DNA of 64,000 bases from Daucus carota subsp. sativus (lineage: Eukaryota > Streptophyta > Magnoliopsida > Apiales > Apiaceae): contig NC_030385.2 in the NCBI RefSeq assembly GCF_001625215.2, positions 36,667,598 to 36,731,597 on the forward strand. Reading direction: 5' to 3'. This document shows, one piece after another, positions 58,951 to 64,000 of the stretch. The notes beneath the pieces were generated by a model, which saw only the letters and a program-made list of their open reading frames with translations, was not told where the DNA came from and did not search any database. Every line of letters begins with the position of its first letter. The first letter of the stretch is position 1. The translations under genes and the position numbers were made by a program.

Positions 58951-61457
58951 TTTTTTTTTTGCCGAAAAAGTTAAACTTGCATTCAAACTTTCAAATCGTT
59001 CAAGAGTACATGAATAAATTCAGAGGGGACATTTTCCCCATTCCAACTACGATCAGCTATTGAACTACTATGTCTCGCTATGAAGTGAGCCACGTTGTTC
59101 GCGGATCGTTTAACAAATTTTAGAATCACCTTACGGTTATCTAATTCAGAGAGAAGATTCTTGCACTCATCTATCACTCTTCCAAGGTATGAAAGATTGA
59201 CTGAAGAGCAGCGAATTGCCTGAGTTGCAGTCAGACAATCAGTTTCCAGAATTACATTTATCCAAGCTTTGTCTTTAATCCAACTAAGAGCTTCCCTTAT
59301 CCCGATAACCTCTGCGAGTTCCGGAGCTGTCCTACCCTGCTTGCAACTCGAAAGAGCCTCGATCAACTTCCCCTCATGGTCGCGAGCTACCATAGCATAG
59401 GAATAGCAGTTAGAATCTTCAAATAATGCAGCATCTGTATTAACCTTGATCGTGCCTTCCTGTGGTTGTTTCCAATGCACATCCCCATCTGTTGGATTCA
59501 TAAACCCGAAGGAGGAGTCATAAGACCTATCTTGTGCATTCTTCCAGTGATCAAGGACTTGGATAGCTGATGCTACCACCTCTACAAACTCTGCGCCTTT
59601 TTGATTCCAAACTATATCATTTCTGTTTTTCCAGAGAGACCAACAGATCATACAAAGATTTAATAGTGCCTCCCCCCTATACTCCTGTAGTGCTATAGAC
59701 ATCCATTCCTGAAAACTCTGATTGGTATGCGTCGCAATCTTACAACCAAAATTATTCCAGCAAAGCTTTGCAAAAGGACAGGATGTCAAAACATGGGCCA
59801 CCGATTCTGGCTCTAAATTGCAGACTGGGCACTGTACAATAACCTCAACTCTTCTAGCAATGAGCTGCTCCTTTGTAGGCAAACATCCCGTAATAGCTCT
59901 CCATAAGAAATGCTTGACTTTCAAAGGGATTTTTAGATTCCAAATTCTCCTCCAGAAGCCAGAGTTATCACTGGAATGATTCACATCCCGTATTTCACTT
60001 AGAGTTGCATAGGCGCTTTTAACCGAGTACTGACCCATCTTTTCTCTTCTCCAATACCAAGAATCCTCCACAGAGCGTTGAAGAGGTATTGATAGAATTA
60101 AATTTGCGTCACGTTCAATGAAGATGTCGCTGATTAACTCCATATTCCACCTGCTTTGGTCAGTCTCCATCAACGAACTTACCTTCTTGCCAACAAGAGC
60201 TTCCTGGATTGTATGGATATAAGGATCATCCACACATGGTAACCAAGGATCCTGTACCACATCTATAGAATTCCCAGACCCCACACGACGACCTGTATCC
60301 TTCTTTAACATCTCCTGAGTTTCAAGAACACTGCGCCAAACAAAACTCGGGTTACATCCAAGAGAAGCAGTGAGAAAAGAACCACCTGCATAGTACCGAG
60401 CTTTGTAAATTTTACTCATTAAACAGTCTGGCCGCGTAATCAACCTCCACCCTTGCCTACCCAGTAGAGCTATATTAAAATCATGCAATCGACGAAAGCC
60501 TAAACCACCTTTTGATTTTTATATGCTCATTCGATCCCAACACATCCAAGAAATACCTTTTGCCTTCCTAGAAGAGTTTCGCCACCAGAATTTGCACATA
60601 AGATTCTCCATTTCACTACATAAATTCTTCGGTATCAAGAACATACTCATAGCATAACTTGGTAATGCCTGCACCACTGTTTTCAGAAGAATTTCCTTTC
60701 CCCCCTTCGAAAGAAGTTTCTTGTCATATCCTTCAATCCTTGTCTGCATTCGCTCTTTTAGATAACCAAGAACAGCTTTCTTATTTCTCCCTATAATACT
60801 AGGAAGACCCAAATAAGTTGTGTTTGCTCCTGCTTCTTGGAACTGCAATATGTTACAAATCTCAGCCCTCACCTCCTGACCAACATTACAGCTAAAGAAA
60901 CTCGAAGATTTTGTAGCATTTAATTTCTGACCCGAAGCTTTTTCGTACACTTGTAACATGCTGATCACCTTATTTGCTGCCTCGCTATTTGCCTGACAAT
61001 AGATGTAGCTGTCATCAGCAAAAAACAAATGAGATAAAACCGGAGCACCTCTAGCAACCTTTATGCCTTTGATATTTTTCCTCCTTACATTCTCCTGAAT
61101 TAAAGCTGTGAGTCCCTCCATACAGATAAGGAAAATATAAGAAGAAAGCGGGTCTCCTTGCCTAATTCCTCTTTCTGGCACGATTAAACCAAACTCCTTT
61201 CCTGCATGATTAATTCTATATCTGGCTGAAGTTACACATTCTAGTAGCAAATTGACCAATCTTCTGTCAAAACCTAACTTTACAAGCATTGCGCGCAAGA
61301 AGTTCCACTCCACCCTATCATAAGCTTTGCTCATGTCCAACTTTAGAGCCATCCACCCTGCTCTACCTCCGACTTTTCTTTTCATATAATGCATAACCTC
61401 ATAGGCTATCATGGTATTATCAGAGATTAATCGCCCGGGAATGAAAGCGCTCTGATT
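58951..61457 (-). mobile_element. 5'-truncated LINE retrotransposon
   Basis: Plant L1-type non-LTR element. On the minus strand homology starts abruptly at [14 protein letters not shown] (61,457), which is inside the reverse transcriptase, and continues with [26 protein letters not shown] and the catalytic FADD in [13 protein letters not shown] (frame 61,412-60,519). One in-frame TAA follows [12 protein letters not shown] near 60,520. The second frame (60,488-58,983) carries the zf-RVT region (IPLKVKHFLWRAITGCLPTK, CPVCNLEPESVAHVL) and an RNase H domain (VNTDAALFED, ELAEVIGIREAL, ILETDCLTA). A 10-base poly-A (poly-T on plus, 58,951-58,960) marks the 3' end. Endonuclease and ORF1 are missing, so it is dead. 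Confidence 0.93.
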
Positions 61458-61740
61458 TTAATATTAATTAATTATTGGATATATTATCTTTTATTTTTAT
61501 AATATACATAATGTGTTATATATGTCGACTTATATTATTCTTGTTTTCTTTCTTCTATTCTCAGGATTCTTGGAAGAAGACGGGTTTTTCTTTTCGGACA
61601 TTAAAGTTTTATTGTCTAAATTTCCCCGGTCATCTTGCATGTCCGACGGTTAGATAATAAGCTTTCTTGAATGAAAGAATTATCACGGTGAACTGCTGTT
61701 TCATATTGTTGAGATTCATTCTCATTTTCAAAAAAAAAAA
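61458..61740 (+). other. Unrecognised segment ending in poly-A
   Basis: About 285 bases between the LINE truncation point and the start of duplication unit 2. Plus-strand features are a pyrimidine tract ending TTCTATTCTCAG (like a splice acceptor, to about 61,563), a 35-codon frame, and an A12 run at 61,728-61,740 exactly at the duplication junction. It could be the 3' end of a retroposed transcript. No gene recognised. Confidence 0.5.
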
Positions 61741-64000
61741 TAAACGGGGGACAGAGAACAGAAAAAAGAAAAACCCTTCCCCAAACCACTCAAAAACCCC
61801 TAGGGTAGGTAGCTCTAACGGGTCGGGTCTTGGACTCTTGGGTCTTGCTTCAACAAATTTGTGTTTTCTGAATTCGGTTTTTGTTGAATTTTGATTTTAT
61901 TGCGATAAATTTATTAAAAAATATGCAGGGTTTTGTCGATAGTTACATTTATATCCGATTTGTAAAAATAACTTTTGAGTTAAAAACTGTTTTTAAAATT
62001 ATCATACAGATGTTAACATATTTTTTGGCAAAAATTTATTGATGTTATCTGCAACACAATAATGGATCTTGATTTGATAAGAGTGTTGACATCTTGTCAT
62101 ATGCAATAAGGATGAAACAATACCTCAAATATAATGAAGACTAATTTTAAAAAAATATTATGACATATCATACAAAATGAAAATATAAAATAACTTATAT
62201 TTAAATTAAAATAGGACCTTTTTTTATCTTAGCGAAATCAAAACAGGAAATTGTGTTCTTTTAAATCCCGAAATCTATTTATTATAATATCAATACTTAA
62301 CAAATAAAAATGAATCAATTCTTATATATGATAAATTTACTAGTTAGAGGTCAAAAATCAAAACAATATCATTTTAAACAGAGATAAGCATATATTCATC
62401 AGATTTATTCAGATTATTTTTTTTTTGCCGAAAAAGTTAAACTTGCATTCAAACTTTCAAATCGTTCAAGAGTACATGAATAAATTCAGAGGGGACATTT
62501 TCCCCATTCCAACTACGATCAGCTATTGAACTACTATGTCTCGCTATGAAGTGAGCCACGTTGTTCGCGGATCGTTTAACAAATTTTAGAATCACCTTAC
62601 GGTTATCTAATTCAGAGAGAAGATTCTTGCACTCATCTATCACTCTTCCAAGGTATGAAAGATTGACTGAAGAGCAGCGAATTGCCTGAGTTGCAGTCAG
62701 ACAATCAGTTTCCAGAATTACATTTATCCAAGCTTTGTCTTTAATCCAACTAAGAGCTTCCCTTATCCCGATAACCTCTGCGAGTTCCGGAGCTGTCCTA
62801 CCCTGCTTGCAACTCGAAAGAGCCTCGATCAACTTCCCCTCATGGTCGCGAGCTACCATAGCATAGGAATAGCAGTTAGAATCTTCAAATAATGCAGCAT
62901 CTGTATTAACCTTGATCGTGCCTTCCTGTGGTTGTTTCCAATGCACATCCCCATCTGTTGGATTCATAAACCCGAAGGAGGAGTCATAAGACCTATCTTG
63001 TGCATTCTTCCAGTGATCAAGGACTTGGATAGCTGATGCTACCACCTCTACAAACTCTGCGCCTTTTTGATTCCAAACTATATCATTTCTGTTTTTCCAG
63101 AGAGACCAACAGATCATACAAAGATTTAATAGTGCCTCCCCCCTATACTCCTGTAGTGCTATAGACATCCATTCCTGAAAACTCTGATTGGTATGCGTCG
63201 CAATCTTACAACCAAAATTATTCCAGCAAAGCTTTGCAAAAGGACAGGATGTCAAAACATGGGCCACCGATTCTGGCTCTAAATTGCAGACTGGGCACTG
63301 TACAATAACCTCAACTCTTCTAGCAATGAGCTGCTCCTTTGTAGGCAAACATCCCGTAATAGCTCTCCATAAGAAATGCTTGACTTTCAAAGGGATTTTT
63401 AGATTCCAAATTCTCCTCCAGAAGCCAGAGTTATCACTGGAATGATTCACATCCCGTATTTCACTTAGAGTTGCATAGGCGCTTTTAACCGAGTACTGAC
63501 CCATCTTTTCTCTTCTCCAATACCAAGAATCCTCCACAGAGCGTTGAAGAGGTATTGATAGAATTAAATTTGCGTCACGTTCAATGAAGATGTCGCTGAT
63601 TAACTCCATATTCCACCTGCTTTGGTCAGTCTCCATCAACGAACTTACCTTCTTGCCAACAAGAGCTTCCTGGATTGTATGGATATAAGGATCATCCACA
63701 CATGGTAACCAAGGATCCTGTACCACATCTATAGAATTCCCAGACCCCACACGACGACCTGTATCCTTCTTTAACATCTCCTGAGTTTCAAGAACACTGC
63801 GCCAAACAAAACTCGGGTTACATCCAAGAGAAGCAGTGAGAAAAGAACCACCTGCATAGTACCGAGCTTTGTAAATTTTACTCATTAAACAGTCTGGCCG
63901 CGTAATCAACCTCCACCCTTGCCTACCCAGTAGAGCTATATTAAAATCATGCAATCGACGAAAGCCTAAACCACCTTTTGATTTTTATATGCTCATTCGA
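61741..64000. repeat. 3,466-bp tandem duplication, unit 2 (partial)
   Basis: Repeats 58,275-60,534, including 100+ bp of the TOM40 upstream flank, the AT-rich spacer and most of the LINE. It continues past the window end. Confidence 0.93.
62417..64000 (-). mobile_element. Second LINE copy, cut by window end
   Basis: Identical 501-codon frame at 63,954-62,449 with zf-RVT and RNase H domains, and the same in-frame TAA just upstream. Its reverse-transcriptase half would lie beyond the window if the unit is complete. Sharing of flanking TOM40-derived sequence shows it arose by DNA duplication rather than independent retrotransposition. Confidence 0.92.

Larger units (their letters stand above)
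58275..61740. repeat. 3,466-bp tandem duplication, unit 1
   Basis: Everything from 58,275 to 60,534 reappears from 61,741 to 64,000 at a constant offset of 3,466, with no difference seen by eye, and the 501-residue LINE frame is identical in both. The unit therefore spans 58,275-61,740: TOM40 flank, LINE and a 285-bp tail ending in poly-A. Unit 2 runs off the window. Confidence 0.93.

Noticed and set aside
1-64000. tRNA, rRNA, CRISPR, bacterial operon or secondary-metabolite cluster
   Set aside because: No cloverleaf with the usual T-loop box, no rRNA-like stretch, no regular spacer array and no biosynthetic gene set was recognised by eye; a covariance-model scan would be decisive for small RNAs.

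Overview
The window is nuclear DNA of a flowering plant, almost certainly a eudicot. Genes are intron-rich with GT-AG borders in AT-rich introns, proteins are plant-type nuclear-encoded plastid and mitochondrial components, and gene spacing is littered with plant MITEs (Stowaway, Tourist, hAT and Mutator types), a Helitron and a LINE. The species cannot be fixed from sequence alone. There are no bacterial operons, CRISPR arrays or convincing tRNA/rRNA genes.

Layout. 0.65-10 kb (-): ABCB25/ATM3-type mitochondrial ABC half-transporter, 17 exons, 3' end outside the window. 12.2-13.5 kb (+): reticulon-like protein. 14.1-15.9 kb (-): YCF54/LCAA plastid protein. 17-29.4 kb: a complex segmental-duplication block holding the plastid ribosomal protein L17 gene (-), an F-box gene (-), and at least seven decayed fragments of these two genes. 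30.2-32.5 kb (-): mitochondrial calcium uniporter (MCU), with a truncated MCU relic at 35.1-35.4 kb. 35.7-39.9 kb (-): TLC-domain membrane protein. 40.4-41.8 kb: internally deleted Mutator-like element. 42.1-46.1 kb (+): UCH37-type ubiquitin C-terminal hydrolase. 47.7-50.1 kb (-): CBSX3. 52.8-58.2 kb (-): TOM40. 59-61.5 kb (-): 5'-truncated LINE. From 61,741 to the window end the sequence repeats 58,275 onwards at a fixed offset of 3,466 bp.

Six of the ten recognised genes (ATM3, YCF54, PRPL17, MCU, CBSX3, TOM40) encode organelle proteins. They do not form a known functional cluster in plants, and co-location is more likely chance than organisation.

Most notable: (i) the PRPL17/F-box block looks like repeated duplication of a unit in which an F-box gene was nested in the PRPL17 intron, followed by reciprocal decay (one copy keeps PRPL17, another keeps the F-box gene); (ii) the apparently identical 3,466-bp tandem duplication carrying a LINE and the upstream flank of TOM40, with a poly-A tract at the junction, which is either very recent or an assembly artefact; (iii) a complete non-autonomous Helitron and a GC-AG intron in the ATM3 gene. 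I saw no convincing previously undescribed enzymatic system. Exon borders were read by eye from splice motifs, phase continuity and recalled family sequence, not from transcripts or searches.
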